The notes beneath the pieces are model-generated. The model searched no databases. It was not told the DNA's origin and saw nothing but the letters and a program-made list of their open reading frames with translations. From Sympetrum striolatum (lineage: Eukaryota > Arthropoda > Insecta > Odonata > Libellulidae): a stretch of DNA of 64,000 nucleotides. The position numbers and the translations under genes were made by a program. Positions 21,111 to 34,600 of this stretch are shown here, one piece after another. The stretch lies in contig OX388347.1 in assembly GCA_947579665.1 (NCBI GenBank), forward strand, positions 19,460,562-19,524,561. Direction: 5' to 3'. Positions within the stretch are counted from its first letter, which is position 1. Each line of letters opens with the position of its first letter.

Positions 21111-23400
21111 AACAATGAATTTGAAAGTGATGTAGGACATACTAATGATTTTTTTGTTCATTATATCTGTAAGATTTTACAGTAATTTGTTATCAGTTGT
21201 TGATAAGGACAACTGTCTTAATCTGTTATATTTATTCTTGATATCTCGTAATCCCTCATTCTGCTTACGGATTATGATTTGAAAGTGGCTGTTTGGTCTC
21301 ATGTTCGTTGATATTTTCAAACTTTGAACAATTTTTTGACTATTTGAAATAAGTAATATTATGAAAGTTATGACAAAGTTTGGAATGCAGGTTTTTGAGT
21401 TAATTGAAATTTGGATCTGTGCGTCAAATATTAAGTCATGGTTTTTTATTGATCACTTTGAACTTAATTCTGAGAACCCTCCGCTCATACTCTTTATTCC
21501 TGCTCTTTTCCCCGATGCATATATTGGTCAGATTAGAGGTGGAATATGACTCATAAGATTGTGTCATACATTTTCTTGTTGGAGAGGGGTCAATAACTTA
21601 AATGCAAATTAGTTTCCCCTAAATTTGTGGTGCTCTTCCACGCTTGCATCTCACAGAGAGACGCCATTCTGGTTCTGTGCGATGGTAGGAATTGCTGCTT
21701 GAAAATTATTTTCAAATTGCCTTGCAGGGAGTAAAATGAGGTTAAACTCAATATGCAGGCTAATGTAGTTAACCGTGTGGATAAGGAATGAAATATTTTG
21801 GTTATTGTTCTTTACTGTGTTAACAAGTTAGAAATGTGCATTTTATAAAAGTTAATGTTATGTAGAGTTGTTTTCAAAGCTTTTTGGGTAAATTTAAATA
21901 GTCGCTGTTATTCTTAATATTTCTAAATATTGATATTTTCATATATTTGTATATAATTCCTGTAGCTAATGATCGAGTGAAGTCACCAAAATCTTGGTCA
22001 TATATGTTTAAGAGAAAAACTGATAAAATAGTAAAATATGCTATTCCTTCTTTTAATATTCTCTCATGCATGCTTATTAAAGAAAAACAAAATTGGATTA
22101 GTACCGAAATGTAATGCGCTTAGGTTTTGAAAAAAATTGTACTATTCTCCCTGAATGTCATTGTATAATAGAACTGGGTAGCAAAATCTGGTGACCAAGG
22201 AAAGTTTTATTGGTTTGATAGTGATAACATAGGCGCAGAATTGGAAATAATTGTGGTATTGATAATTTGTAACATCCATATCATAGCATAGAAATCAGTT
22301 GTTTCTTTGTGGATGACATCGTGAATTGGACTGGAATCGGATTGGATGACCGGAAAATACAATCAAATGGGGAAATTCGCAAAAATGCCAAAAAACCACC
22401 TTTCGTTTTTCCGTTTTGTGTCGCGTGCCAGTTGTGGTATTAAGAGTGGCGGATTCCTGCGTAATTCTGTCGCTTTTTGTCAAAAATGATTTATGGCGAG
22501 ACCCTAGAAGAATGCCGTTCGTATTAAACGCAGGGAGGGTCCTAATCCGTCTTTACGCATTCCTTCCTTCAGAACACGCACCCTCAGAAGTCCGTTGAAA
22601 GATAAGCGAGTATAAGGTCGCCCAATATCAGTTGGTACGTAATTTATGACTCTCTTTCAGTTAAAAAATTTGAGGGTTTTGTTTCAATTCCTATATTAAT
22701 TAATTTTATACTTTTAAAGAAACCTCTTGTTGTATCGGAAATCGTCCTTCATCTCGCAATTTTGCTCTCAATAACTCTAATGCGTTCCCTAACCTCTAAT
22801 CTGAAAAAGCTGAGATAGTTGTAATAATATAAAAGAGTTTGTATAATAACATGCATGTCTGAATGCAAGTACTTTTGCAAGGAATGATTATGAGGAAGGA
22901 TTACTGTAGGTGCATATGTGCCCTTTCCAAAATGAATGACGCTCAAAATATATTAAACAATGATTTATCGATACAATTCGCTAACGCAATATATAGAAAA
23001 TTTGTGTATTTGTCGTGTTAAAAATTAATGCTTAGAACTCGTGTAAAAATTCAGGAGTTTGTTTGTAAAATATAGCAATCTTGTAAGTCGTCGTATAATT
23101 TGAAAGAAGTTATTGTAAAACGTGGTAATAACATCAGTTAATAGTTATTTTATGTATTCATATTTATGAAAATTGTTGTATCAGAATTCTGTAGCAGAAT
23201 ATCAACAGTGACTCACCCGTAATTTTATCATGTTCTTGAGTAGACTGCATTGTTATGTGATGGATATTCATTTGTATGAATTCAATATGAACATAATTTT
23301 GTACGTTATGTGGGATTATGTCGGTGACTGCATTGCAATATCCTTGCGTCTGCACAGTGGAGCTGCTGGTATAGATCCTTATACAATGCACCTCTAACCC
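21111..23400. other. long intron, nothing recognised
   Basis: AT-rich DNA. The open frames present (60-65 codons) are at chance length. No element ends or RNA genes seen. Confidence 0.45.
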
Positions 23401-23409
23401 TCGGCCACC

Positions 23410-23960
23410 CCCTCGCTAATCTCGTTTTAGAGCTCATCTCCAAGGTTGCATGCGTGCGCACGCGCATTCGACGTGAATCATTGCCCTCGGAGACGTTTTT
23501 AATAGGGGTCTTCGAGGGAGGTGACGCACCGTCTTATTTCGAGCGGCAGTTTGAGGAAGCGCGGCTTTTTTACGGAGGCGACGATTGGCCCCTCCTTGGG
23601 GCTCTCGAATTTTTCGAATGCTCCGACGCGTGGCTTTTTTTCCTTTCTATTCCGTTTGGCGACACTTCCTCATTGTCCCAAACGGCCGAGATTTCGTTAG
23701 GAAGGCGACGGCCGCGTCCCTTCGCAGCGTCCGGGAAGTTAGTTTAATAAGGGAGTTGTTTGTTCGTCTCTTGGCAAGCGTTTAAACCGATGAGTGACGG
23801 TTGAGAAAATCGGGGTTGAGGAAGCTTCGGAAATGTTGGGAAGAACGGTGGCAGGCGAGGAAAGATTCAGCTGTCTTATTCGCAATGTGTCATCGTCAGA
23901 GACGGACGGTCGTAACCGGCGTTGTCCGGGGGAGTTTAACGGCCCGAGGCGAGCTGTAAT
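23410..23960. promoter_or_regulatory. CpG-rich patch, possible internal promoter or enhancer
   Basis: Against the AT-rich background this 550-base stretch is rich in G+C and CpG (for example TGCGTGCGCACGCGCATTCG near 23450). It keeps overlapping open frames on both strands (97 and 79 codons) as GC-rich DNA does, but none has a recognised motif. Such islands often mark promoters. An alternative first exon of the surrounding gene or a promoter of a nested transcript is possible; no TATA box or clear donor settles it. Confidence 0.25.
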
Positions 23961-26900
23961 AACGCGCCTATTATACAATTCACTTTTATTTTTCTTTATT
24001 TAAATCGAAATTTCGCGGACATGAACTATTTGGAATATCTATCCTTTATCTCAATTTTTCTTGTTAAATTCGAATTAGTTACAGGAAACATTCCCAGCGC
24101 GTAGTAAATTAATAATTAAATGTTATTTTTTTCGCTTCTTCTGCAAAGTGCCTGAGGCAATTGCCTCCCCCGTCAGCTCTCGTCTGGACCTGATAATAAA
24201 GTTTTAAGTCTCTTTCCGCTCCGTTTCCATCCCTTGGAGTGCAACGCTTTCATTTATTGAAGAAAGGAATGACGTGATGTCTGAATACGTAATTTTTCAT
24301 TGATAACCGTAAAAATAATTTTACATTTTTTAATTTAAAATTGCTTTAAAAACTTTTTTTGTTGAATATATACGAACAATAATGGGAATTTTTGGATTAT
24401 AGAGATTTGAACATTGACCTATTTTACTCAATCGAGTTCTATGGCCTTGTAGAAGAGTTACGACCCTTCTAAATAATCTATGGTCGCTAAAATTTAATGT
24501 TTTGAAAATTAATAACATAACCAAGCCAGCAAAAACATTGAGCTGAAAATTTTTTAGTAAGGGTTTCTCAAAAAAGTAAGCTAGTATAAAAAAATCAAAA
24601 CTTAATAAAAATAGTTCTCAGTTTCTATCCAATTTTCCTTGGATTCGCTCAAATAAAATAAATGGAAGTAAGTTATTGGAAGCTGTTGAGGAAAATAATC
24701 TCTCCCACTGTTACACATACCGTTTTGATGGCGCGAGTAACATCGGGGAAATCGATGGTAGGACAATCCTCGTCAAGAATTAACTTTTTTCTGCGAAAGA
24801 TATGCTTCGATACCTAATTTAGGAAGTGGCGTCATGGTACATGCACCATACCACCACCACTCGCGTATAAAGGCGGCTTGCTGGAAACATACCTTGTACA
24901 TAGATGTCTACTGAGTCTACCTTACTACTAACCCTCAATCATTGCTAACAAACCAACCGGTACATCAGTGTTGTTTGGCTAGAATCGATGAATTCATTTG
25001 GGTAACTACGTTCAAATGGAAATGTCCCGGTAATCTTTTCATTTCATCGTGATGGAAGTATCAAATTGGGTCATAATATTATTAAAGTAAAAGGTTTCAT
25101 TCGCTGAACAGTCATACTACGGATACGTGTCATTTTATTTAACTTGCGCGATTTTTTTCTGCGCTAGATTTGAAGATAATCGATTTCGAAATGTATCGGA
25201 TGTTTCGCACTCGCACGATTTTAGCCAAGGCCGTGGTTGTCGCTTAAAATTAGGTTAAAGGCGCACCAAAAATAACTAGCTGTAAGGAGAAATTCAGTTA
25301 TTTATTTTTCACTCTTACATCAACTTAATTTTAAGTACGACTCCGTAAATATCTAAAGACTATCTATTCATTGATAATCGTACAGAAATTCATTAATCAT
25401 TACGCTTATATTTTTCTGTTTAATTGGTAAATATGTTAGAAAACGAAGAATTTATCATCAGAAAAATAAGAATACGAAACAGGCCATTTAAAACATATTA
25501 GTATCTTAATAAATGATTTTTTTTTTAAATATCGTCCTGAATTTCTAAGAGTTTTCTACCGAATCATGCACATCACATCACATTTAACTTTAAAGTTTTT
25601 AATTAATTGATTTTTGCCTACGATTATGATAAAAATAGGCTTAAAATACTTTTTATAATTGTTTCTTTTATTAATTTTTCGTTCGTTTAGCTACTAGAAT
25701 TTTAATAAAGGCTAGGTAAACATTAAAATATTACAATTTGTTTCCCTCCAAGTAAATAACAACAGAAAATAAATACAGTATAAAAGTGAATTGTAGGTGT
25801 CTCTGAATAAAACTTATTTAGGGATCGCCTTCACTTAACACAGCAGCGGTTGTTTGACATCAACTACCTCAATTTAGGGGAATATTGAGGGAGTTGCAGT
25901 ATGTTTAGTATTATAAAACTTAAATTATTGCTTAAATATTTCTAAATATTATTATTTAAATAAATTTTGAACAACAAGTAAACCGTTACGTATTCAAAAC
26001 GCATTTGCATTTTCGAGAGGATATATTTTTAGAAATTTCTCCTCGAATTCATATGAGCATTCGGCTGAAAAATACACTTACTCCATGAGCTCTGATCAAA
26101 AGCCTTCTCTTTGCTATGAGGTGTTAACCTTAAGAATGTCAGAGCGGGTTACTTGTCCGTTCTACATTTGAATGGACCAACCGCAAGCGAAATTGTATAT
26201 GTGCACATAAAAAGGGTCCCTATTAAATGTCACCACTTGTATATAATTGAGAGAGACTCGGGGTCCTCTTCCACTGTCTTTTCCAATTACATTCAATTAT
26301 TCGCGAGGACATCTAATATCATCCAGCCCTTTCACCCTCTCGACTCATCTTTATACGCCCGAGCAATTCCATTAAACTCTCGTCTCGCAGCTTCAGAAGA
26401 TTTTCAGAGCAACCGCCTTTATTCGCATTGGCAGTGAAAATGATATTACCCCCGGACCGCAGGAAGCAAATACGAACTTCGTCTCGTATAACTAAAAGGC
26501 TTCCGATAAAGCTTCACCGAAACGGATCTAAACTAATACTATTTAACACTTCATTCGCGGTGTTGTACATGGGATATTTATCTCCATGGAAGTATTATAA
26601 ACGACTGTACATACATAGGAGGCAAACTTTCTCATATGACAGCGAAAGTTGATTTTGTGAAGGAAAGCATAGGAGTTTTTACTGGGAAATAGAAATAAAT
26701 ACCACGAAGCAGTTTTTCCCAATAGGTAGAAGTGTTCCACTACTGGGACCTGTGATTATATTAAGTGGTATTAGAACAGGTTGTTTTATTTTATTCTTTT
26801 TATGAATTATATAAATAATGATTGCTTTATTGTGTATAATGTCTCTTGGAGTTTCGCTACTATTCATAGGCATAATATGTATTTCAGAAAGCATTAAATT

Positions 26901-28719
26901 CCATCAATTAGAGAATTCTTTGAGCCTTGGCTCCCTTTGGGATATAGAAAGTGGGACTTGAGACCTTAAAGATTAGGAAACACAGCTATAGATAGTTTCC
27001 AATGCTATTTTGTCGAATTTCGAGAATTTACGCTGATTCGCAGAGCTCAATCTATACAGTTATACTATCAGTACGTCTTAGATTAATTTTTATATTTTTT
27101 CTAAAGACCATCTCCCGTAGTCGAGTTCGATTAGTCTAAGATGATGACACGTAATAATTGGTATACTGTGTAATTATCATAATCACCTTCATAAGTAATT
27201 TATCATAGGATCTATTAAACATACTTGTCTGCATCTACTAGTGTGAGCTACGATTTAGTCCCTGGATATTCTATTCTATTTCTCGCCGTTTGGACAATCT
27301 TTGTAATGTAAACTTTGTATGTAATCTTTGCCTTCCTGTGGACTAGCGTATTTGACTATTAGAAAAGGTTTAGCGAAATGTTGTGGTGGGTAAATTAAAT
27401 GATTTGGAATAGATTGTGTAAGCTACATATGAGGGGAAAAGTAGGACTAAGGTGTCGGTAATTGCTAGATAATGGATACATATATATATTGAAATCAGGT
27501 TTGCGCTGTCACTACGAAAGGTGTCGCTTTGGTTAGGACACGAGTTGAACGGAAGTATATAAATTGAGTTAGTGAAAGGTTCCTGATTGAGACAGACTTG
27601 GTAAATGATAAATTAAAAACATTGGTGGTTTGTAATTACATAATTGATGGATGAACAGAATTACATCGAGCAAGTGGTAAAGATAGAGGTGAACAGAGGA
27701 GATAATGAATCAAAAACAACATTGGCGTTATTATGACAGAATCTATACCAATTGCGTTTAGCTAATCATTACGCTTCTTCTTACACGTTTCACGTATCCA
27801 CGCACAAAGCAGAGAACCTATCTCATTATATGAGTCTAGTTAACTTTTAACCAATCAAAATTGTTAAAATTACCGTTTTTAACACTTCACAAAACATGCT
27901 TGTCAAATATCGATGGGACAAATCTGTAATGAATGTGTAATATTAAAAATTTGTATGATCGGTAATTAAAGGTTTAGTGATTACCTTGTTCAAGATTACG
28001 CGTTTTTGTTTTAATACGATGAATTTGCTGCCGTGCAAAAAATGTTTCCACGATTTCGCAACCTAATTGCGGACATTAAGAAACGTAACGGATTTAATTC
28101 ATTTCTTCCGGATTTTATCGGCCAAGGAACTCTGCATAAAAAGTCGGAAAATGTAAATTCAACCTTTACGGCTTATTAAGCAATCCCATTCGCTCACTCG
28201 CGCTCTCAGGACTTAAAATCGCAAGTGTAGAATATGAGATTCTGAATTACGGCTTCAGAGAAGCGAAGGTTGAATCCATGGTGGATTACATTGCGTGGAA
28301 TTCGTTTCACTAGCCAAGTTACTTATAAATTCATGATAATTAATGACATATTCTATTTGTGCTAAAGAAGTAGATACTTTATACGATAGTCTTTTAAGAA
28401 ACCAATGTAAAACTCTCCTTCGTATAGATATATTTGAGATATATTTTAATTAAGAGGGCGACGACAACTTATATCCATTGTACCATTAATGTGGTTATTG
28501 GCTTGGTAGGAAAGCTATAACTGAGTGCCTGACTGCTCTAAAATCTTCATAACGCTTATAAAGTTCATTTTTAATGTCTGCAGACTTCTTCTTTTGTAAT
28601 ATTGGATTAAATATTTTATAAAATGCAGAAATTTCCATCGAAGATTCAATGGCGATGGTTTTTCAGATTGCTAAATTTTGTTTTGGATGGAATTGGGAAA
28701 AATTAGATATCGATGCATT
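23961..28719. other. long intron, no gene; one TATA-like site
   Basis: AT-rich sequence with chance open frames only. A GCGTATAAAGGCGGC TATA-like sequence at 24863-24877 stands in a GC-richer spot, next to an imperfect inverted repeat (GGTACATGCACC and flanks near 24837), but there is no open frame or element end to go with it. A short TATATATATAT run lies near 27480. Confidence 0.4.
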
Positions 28720-28727
28720 TCTTTGAT

Positions 28728-29023
28728 CAGAGTTTCCCAAACTACGTATCGCGGAACACTGGTGTTCCGCGACAATTTGGAGTGTCAATGGAGAATTGGA
28801 GAACAAAATACATTAAATGCTTTATTGATTCATATTTTAAGTTTTTATTACAATATTATAGTCTTATATTTAAAAATAATTGCCAAATAAATAATTTGTT
28901 TTAATCAATTGATATTTTAAATTTTACAAGTAGAATTACCTAACCTAAATATAATCTTAGTGTTCCGTTAAACTTCCCAGGTTTGCGAAGTGTTCCATTG
29001 CAGAAAAAGTTTGGGAAACCCTG
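28728..29023 (+). mobile_element. hAT-type MITE, copy 1
   Basis: A 296-base element with ends CAGAGTTTCCCAAACT and AGTTTGGGAAACCCTG (inverted, one mismatch). It carries a 22-base palindrome at 28750-28771 (CGGAACACTGGTGTTCCG and one flanking pair at each end). The adjoining octamers TCTTTGAT and TGTTAGAT match at six of eight positions, a plausible decayed 8-bp target-site duplication. CAG-start ends and 8-bp duplications are typical of hAT elements. A second copy, inverted, is at 36320-36623. Confidence 0.75.
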
Positions 29024-29602
29024 TGTTAGATTAATTAAAGGTTCTGCCTTATCTACTTTCACCACCCCGTCATGCTTTCCTATGCTTGCATACTTCTCTC
29101 TTTCGATGTCTTACGTACATTTTCGTATTTTCTTTTTAATTTTTTCAAATCTGGCTCTAATCCACCTCAGCATTTCATTGACGTTACTCTCAGCTTGTTC
29201 TTGGTATTTCAGTATCTCTAATGCCGGTCACTATATAGGTTTAGTATCTGTAATATAGGCAATCCATATCATTAGCCTTAACTCAATCCTTTTCAGTATC
29301 CCTAACAATGCAATCAAAGCATATTTATGTCATTCTGCTTAAATCCATCCTCTCCAGTTGTCTTTATCGGAAGGTGTCTTGTAAGATTCGGTCGCGTGAA
29401 AAAGCTATGGGCCGCGCATGAAACTTTCCAGCCGCATTTAAGGTGGCATACTGCCCACAATTGAAGTAATTCAACATTGGGATTGTACGTTGAAAATCCA
29501 TTTCAGTCGTTAATTGCACCTAAGTAGAACATCGTACGTTTTAAGTAATAAAGCAATAGGTAAAGAGAAGAAAGAATACCTTTGATATATAAAATTGATT
29601 TG
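29024..29602. other. long intron, nothing firm
   Basis: AT-rich DNA. A 38-codon open stretch on the minus strand (about 29109-29225, containing NEMLRWIRARFEKIKKKI) looks helical but is bounded by stops, has no clear splice sites and is short, so I do not call it. Confidence 0.4.
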
Positions 29603-29694
29603 TTACGACCGGTTTCAGCGAATGCCATCATCAGGTGTACCATTTGCTCCCGTAAATATCCGATGATGGCGACTAATTGTTAAAACCGGTCGTA
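29603..29694. repeat. short inverted-repeat element (ACCGGT family)
   Basis: TTACGACCGGTTTCAGCG with CCATCATC at the left is mirrored by GATGATGGCGACTAATTG and AAAACCGGTCGTA at the right. The inner arms CCATCATC/GATGATGG and the outer arms TACGACCGGTTT/AAACCGGTCGTA are both inverted. This 92-base palindromic unit resembles very small repeats dispersed in insect genomes; family and boundaries are not certain. Confidence 0.55.
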
Positions 29695-31599
29695 TTAAAT
29701 GAATTCTGCGAAAAAGTACCATTTATTAGCTTTACTGTTGTTATGGTTGAATACCGCAAAACAACTTCTTCCTCCGTGGATTTTGTTTGAAGTAATAAAG
29801 ATTTGGAAACAAATTTATCGAAATACGTGATTTTATTGGTAATCCGTTAATGGCTTTAAGGCAGGAAGTTCCCCACTCAGTACAATGATCACGCAGAATT
29901 TTTCAATCCACACGCGCGTATTTTCCTGCCATCATCGCCATTATTTTCTGTTTCCAAAAATCCTTCCTAAAAGACAAGCGCTGCAAATAGAAATGCATTT
30001 CTTTGATTCCATTTCGTCAACTTCCACTGCCAACGCAGTCTGCCGTAGAGTAGTCAGTTTATCATTCGATTTTTTCTTTGATTTGTGTTCAGAAGTGACA
30101 GTTTCTGCGGATTGAGGTCGTCATTCCAGTTCTCTCACCTCCTTTTTCGATTCCCCTTATTTCTCATCCCATCGCCTTTCGAGTAATCCTTCGATCTTGA
30201 TTTCTTGCTGAGTATCGCTGCCTTTTAGCACTGTTTCCCTCCCTCTCTTTGACATGTGAACCCGAGTCTAAGCAACTTCCTTTCAACCTTATCCCTCGTA
30301 TCAATGTATTTAGCACAAATTGTATGCTTAAAGCAGACAATTGTATGCTTAAAGCAGACAATTTGTAGTGTAAATTGTGTGAAATATAAACGGTATTCTA
30401 TTTCTAAATTTGTAACTAAATAATCTGCCTTCCCAAATTTTCCCGGGAGTGTCTCTACAAGTAATTTATCCTTAAAAGCATTCGTTATTTTTGTTAGATA
30501 GAAATAGTTGTTCATCTCGAAACTTGCTTCAAAATAATTAGCTCTCCAAAGATCTACTTGGTATGTCTCTACTAGCGTGCGGTAAGAGACCCCTTTACTA
30601 AAATTCACTCAATAGAGATGACATTTCTGTTATTGAATTTCAAGCCGATATCATTGATGTACATCTGCCTCGGAAGCCCCATTTTTTTCTTTTAATTTCC
30701 AATGAATAGTCTTTACTCTATCCTTTCGGAGTTACAGCCAGTTAGGAAGAAGAGGACAAACTTAGTGCTAATGGTTACTTCCTCAGTCGCGATTTAAAGA
30801 ACACAGCAATTTCTTATTCAGTGGTTGATCTAAAAGAATCAATGGCCTACATTCGGTTGGAAATAATCCATTAAAATTGTCCGTACCTTTTAAGGAAATA
30901 CTCCCAAGGAAACGTATTTCTGGTATTTAAAACCAGTTTTACATAAGACCCTACGCGTATCAAATTTGCTTTTAAAGAACTACTGTAAATATATTTTAGT
31001 TCGTAAAATAATTTTGTTTGGTAGCAGTGTCCTTCCGTCGCAAAGAAGCGGTAAATGTGCGCTATTCCTGCATGTCCCCCTATATTAAACTATGTAACCA
31101 CAGTTTGGCATCCTCTGCCTTATGAAATATACTATATTTTATGAATCTCGTCTTAAGATTGTCTTCGACGGTCATGATTGGTTGTGTTAGATATTATTGC
31201 GGATCCTACAAGTATAAGTCAAGCAATATTAACGTTAGGACACTTCTCTTGGGTTACGTCATTTCGAACCGAAAACAAAAATTGGTATCAATATTCCACT
31301 ACAATTAATCAAATTCTTTTCTGAAATATTTCACTATAATTTATCAATTCACACCTTCTTTTCATGAATTTCCTTGTTATTGTTCAAACTACTTAGTGCT
31401 TTCAATGAACTTATTCATTAACCTGTTCCTCCAAGATCTTTCTTAGTCTTTGAACCTTTATGATAATCATTGTTTGCGCCAACACAGTAATTTATCTCGC
31501 ATCCATCCTATCCTCTCTTCCAAACAGCTGTAAATAATAACTTTCGTGCTTGTCGCGCCTACCTGCTTTCATCCTACATGCATTCATAATCTACTATCT
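29695..31599. other. long intron, nothing recognised except a micro-duplication
   Basis: AT-rich DNA. A perfect tandem repeat of the 18-mer ACAATTGTATGCTTAAAG (twice, the second followed by CAGACAATT) lies at about 30315-30362; it falls in a 127-codon minus-strand open frame (30225-30608) with no recognised motif, whose length is within chance expectation. Confidence 0.4.
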
Positions 31600-31698
31600 C
31601 TGTTTTTCAGTACGTCCCCTATATAATCCATTCCAAATGTATTCAGTTTACTCGCGTGCTTTCCAAGTTTCGCTGCCATAGGAAAAGGTGGGCGCGAG
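31600..31698 (-). pseudogene. possible LINE relic (YGSETW motif)
   Basis: The minus strand reads APTFSYGSETWKARE, stop, TEYIWNGLYRGRTEKQR. The core P-x-x-x-YGSETW is a conserved motif downstream of the reverse transcriptase in many arthropod LINEs. The flanking sequence is too decayed to extend the match, so it could be coincidental. Confidence 0.3.
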
Positions 31699-34600
31699 AA
31701 AGGTTGAATAGGTGTGTGGGCCCAGCAAAGGCGGGACTGCCTCCTCCCACGCGTGACTCTCGGATGATTTAAGGCCATGTGCATGTCACATTGCACTTTC
31801 AGCCTTGGGCTGTTTTCTTAGAATGGCTCCGGGATTAGTTAAATATCTTCTCATTGTAATTACTCAAGTTTAATTGTATACTTTCAACCCTTATACCTTT
31901 GTATACTCGCCTTTTAGTTAATGTAGTTCTTTTTCGGACATATTCTACCTTGTTTTACGCATTAGTTTGCGTTTTCTAGGGAATGCACCTTTAATAATAT
32001 AACCTCTAATTAAATCAATTGTAGCAACAAGATTTTGTTATTGCACTGCTACAGTTTGATTTATAAATGTAGCGATGTATGAATATGGAAATAATTATAA
32101 GTAGTTCACTAGCCTATTCCTGATGATATTTAAATAATTATCATTTTAATAGAGTGATGTTTAATTAAATACCATTGGGAATTTATCTCTAAAAATTATA
32201 CGTTTTCTGTAATACTTTCCAGAATCATACTGTATTGTTCGAATTTAACTCGAATTTGAAGGTTGTTATTAAGAACTTAATTCGATAACGTGTTCAAGGT
32301 AAAATGTACTAAATTAACTGTAACAATTCGTTATCTTGATATTTAAATCTGCTATGAATGAAAATTTATATTATTTTATGGTGAAACTTTACCTCGTTTT
32401 CATCGTTTTCTAATGTGTTAATATTCGAATCAGATTCAAAAGAATGCATTTTATACCTTATCTTTCTGCTGTTACTTGCTCAAAATTACTTACTGTTTCA
32501 TGGCACACTGCTCATTTTAAACGAATTTAATTATAAATAATCATGAAAATATCACTGTTAGGGCAATGTCTGATTGCTCAGAATTTTTGGTGATGTCATT
32601 ATCTCTGGCTTGAGTAAACCGCACTATGCGAGTTTTTACGATATCCTGTTTATTGCCCAAGATTATTGCATTTAACCATTATGCTCTTTGATAACATTTC
32701 CTTCTGTTATACGTAAAACCTTTTTCTCTGCTTCGCTCCCGGTGAAATTTTGCGGTCACCATTCCAGCGTGGAGTGTTCTTCCCCGCACAAAAAACGCCG
32801 CTTGATTAGTTAGCCGCCGATCGCTAATGGTTCGGAACAAAGCTCTTAGAGCACTCGAAGTGCAGAAGCCCTCGACGTGTTTTTCCTAAGTAGTCCACTT
32901 CTGGTCTGAGAACCTCTCAATGGAAAGACTTTCTTCCCAAACAAGGCACGATTATGATAATTTTAAATAGGCGCTCGTATAGAGATACTCGTTAAAGCTG
33001 CAGAACGCTTTATTGTTTAATCACAATAAAAGTTCGTGTGTTTCGTTCCTGGTGAAAGTTAGTCTTTTAATTGTAAGTCTTTTTTTTGTGGATCGGGTTT
33101 TACGACGATACCCATCCTTCCTTTGTCGTAAAATTGTAACGATTTAAACCTCTCATCGGCTGTATTCCTCCTTGCGTCATAGGCCCCAAAGCAAAATGAT
33201 TGGCGGGTTGTCTCTTTTCGTGTTCGTATCATATCCCGTGATTGGTTGTTGTTCCATTCAATTTCGAACTCGTCAAATTCTCCGAATTAAGGTTCTCTAA
33301 AGGTATATACAGAATTTAGGTATTTAAGTGTTGGATTTGCTGAAGTTTCCAAACGTTCTGTATCGTTCGACAGCCATTTCAGATTGATTTGTCGTGAGCT
33401 CAGTTTTATCTCCAATTTCACGTTCCTCTTCAGTGCTCAGAATCTTGGAGATGTTCGTGATTATTAAATGCTAATCTGGTACTCGTGAGGAATATCGTGC
33501 CCTTTTCTTTTTCGACCTTTCCCGTGTCTTCGTAATTATTTACATGAATTAAGTCGTGATCGCTGAATTAATGCGACGAGTTTCTTCTTGTGTGTACTTT
33601 GAGTACCCACGTCTCGACACTCTTTTAATAATTATTGCAGATTAGTTACACTATACCAGCTAGCGAAGCGATTTCGTTCGTTTAGGGTCTATGTCCTATC
33701 CTTAAGCCCTTTACGCAAGGAAAGTGCCTTCATTTTCCTCCTTATATTTCAAAATATTGAGTTTTGGCCGCTGGAAACGCAGTCGTTTTTTTAGTGACGA
33801 GACGCAGATTGTTCAAATTGCCGATTCTGTATTGCATTTTATATTTTACTTATCTTCTGATACAGGAGGTATTTGTTTCGGATTGGGTAGTGTTGATTCT
33901 TGTTACGCTGATTTAAGTGACTACTAAAATTTTAGAAGAGGGCGTTTTTAACTAGCGTAGAAAGTTTCTGAAAATCCCAGCGTCATCCGATGGTAAACTA
34001 GTTATAAAATGCGAATTAAAAATATTTATTTGGGTTTACATCTATAGTTACAGTATAACATATACAGTTATAAGTTATGACTTCATTCATTCATTTTCTT
34101 TGGATTTTGCGATGTTTACTAGCATAGTTAAGTAGTCGTCGCTGTGCGCTTTTAGAAAGTAAACTACTATACTATCAATGTTCTTATTCTAACGAGACGA
34201 GACTCTAAATGAATCTACTCTAGAGATTCTAACGTGACGAGAAGTAAAATCCAGTTCTCCCTTTAATCCTAATCAATCTTCGTAATGTATAAGGAGAAAA
34301 CAGCGATGGTAACGACCCTTAAGAGGGCATTAATCTTCAAAGGCACTTTGTTTAAAAGCAATGAATTACGATGAACTTTATTTGTATGTTTTTTTGCGTT
34401 CATATCTATAAAATCCTATTGTAGACAACTTATTAAAAAGTCAATTCAAGTTTTTCAAATCATTCGTACACGTTTTAGTAACGGTAGTTTCTGTCAGAGT
34501 TAACGTATTAGAGATAGCGTATTAGGATCATGAACACAGAAATTAGAATATCGGCTAACTAAATTAATTCTAAACATTCTTTCCAGTTGCTAATGTATAT

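Noticed and set aside
24863..24877. TATA-like GCGTATAAAGGCGGC
   Set aside because: No downstream open frame, donor or element border supports a promoter here.
29109..29225. Helical-looking minus-strand stretch (NEMLRWIRARFEKIKKKI)
   Set aside because: Bounded by stops, short, no convincing splice sites, opposite strand to the host gene.
30225..30608. 127-codon minus-strand open frame
   Set aside because: No known motif and within chance length; the internal 18-mer duplication is a DNA-level repeat.
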